A stretch of DNA of 5,818 nucleotides from the NCBI GenBank assembly GCA_028700875.1, contig JAQVRW010000206.1:1-5818 (forward strand), given 5' to 3'. Shown piece by piece: positions 5,530 through 5,818 of this stretch. The position numbers and the translations under genes were made by a program. Each line of letters starts with the position of its first letter. Position 1 is the first letter of the stretch. The notes beneath the pieces are model-generated. The model had not been told where the DNA came from and did not search any database. It was given only the letters and a program-made list of their open reading frames with translations. This DNA comes from Candidatus Zixiibacteriota bacterium. Its GTDB lineage: Bacteria > Zixibacteria > MSB-5A5 > GN15 > JAAZOE01.

Positions 5530-5818
5530 ATGAACCTGAAGCAGATGTTATCCGAAATGCTGAAAACCAAGGGATCGGACCTTCACTTGCGGGTCGGCAT
5601 TCGCCCCTATATCCGGGCCAACGGCGTCCTCCGGAATATCGATACCGAACCGATAAGCGTCGAGGCCATGCAGACGGTGGTCTCGCAGCTTCTGTCGGAA
5701 GCCCAGCTTCAAAAATTCCAGAAACGCAACGAGATGGATCTGGCCCTGTCGGTCGCCCGGCTGGGACGGTTCCGTATCAACCTGTTCCGACAGCGGGGGA
5801 CGACCGGCGTGGCCATCC
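5530..5818 (+). CDS. PilT-type pilus retraction ATPase, N-terminal part (cut by window end)
   Basis: The first 96 codons of a gene that continues past the window. The protein starts MNLKQMLSEMLKTKGSDLHL, followed by VGIRPYIRANGVL (22-34) and later MDLALSVARLGRFRINLFRQ (69-88). These are the marks of the N-terminal PAS-like domain of PilT and its relatives: SDLHL, the R(A/V)(N/D)G turn, and the D-[FL]-[AS]...GRFR(I/V)N block. PilT is the hexameric ATPase at the inner membrane that retracts type IV pili and drives twitching motility. The Walker A and B motifs lie beyond the window, so ATPase integrity cannot be judged. PilU or another PilT paralogue is possible. It follows accB closely, although the two have no shared function. 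Confidence 0.88.
   Translation, partial: MNLKQMLSEMLKTKGSDLHLRVGIRPYIRANGVLRNIDTEPISVEAMQTVVSQLLSEAQLQKFQKRNEMDLALSVARLGRFRINLFRQRGTTGVAI

Overview
The window is bacterial DNA made of two different parts. The right part (about 3200 to the end) is GC-rich and compact, and carries housekeeping genes on the + strand: a TPR-repeat protein, an M24 Xaa-Pro peptidase, the biotin carboxyl carrier protein of acetyl-CoA carboxylase (accB), and the 5' end of a PilT-type motor ATPase gene. The style of the TPR protein and this gene order resemble uncultured Gram-negative phyla such as Zixibacteria or other FCB-related lineages. That placement is an impression from the sequence only and is not firm.

The left part (1 to about 3200) is visibly AT-richer and looks like an accessory or mobile segment. 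It holds a minus-strand gene for a basic protein of unknown function with a possible winged-helix-like domain. Next is a 462-base gap without protein genes, containing repeated candidate operator motifs, a likely sigma70 promoter, a strong hairpin and two tRNA-like sequences (Ala-like and Gly-like). Then come an apparently intact one-ORF IS1-family transposase driven by a perfect consensus promoter, a short C-terminal remnant of a second IS1-type transposase, and a Bro-N (phage antirepressor-like) gene whose leader lies in that remnant.

The most unusual feature is the tRNA-like pair at 1030-1180. Both have good acceptor stems, T arms and D-loop GG, but neither forms a normal anticodon stem. 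The first keeps the G3:U70 pair and A73 that identify tRNA-Ala; the second keeps G1:C72, C2:G71 and U73, typical of bacterial tRNA-Gly. They may be decaying tRNA genes carried on the island. Alternatively they may be RNAs that can still be charged with Ala and Gly but do not decode normally. The sequence alone cannot decide between these.

The right-hand genes probably form one transcription unit starting from a promoter at 3210-3238: TPR gene and peptidase overlap, accB follows after 44 bases, and the pilT-like gene follows after 26 bases. The usual partner accC is not between accB and pilT.
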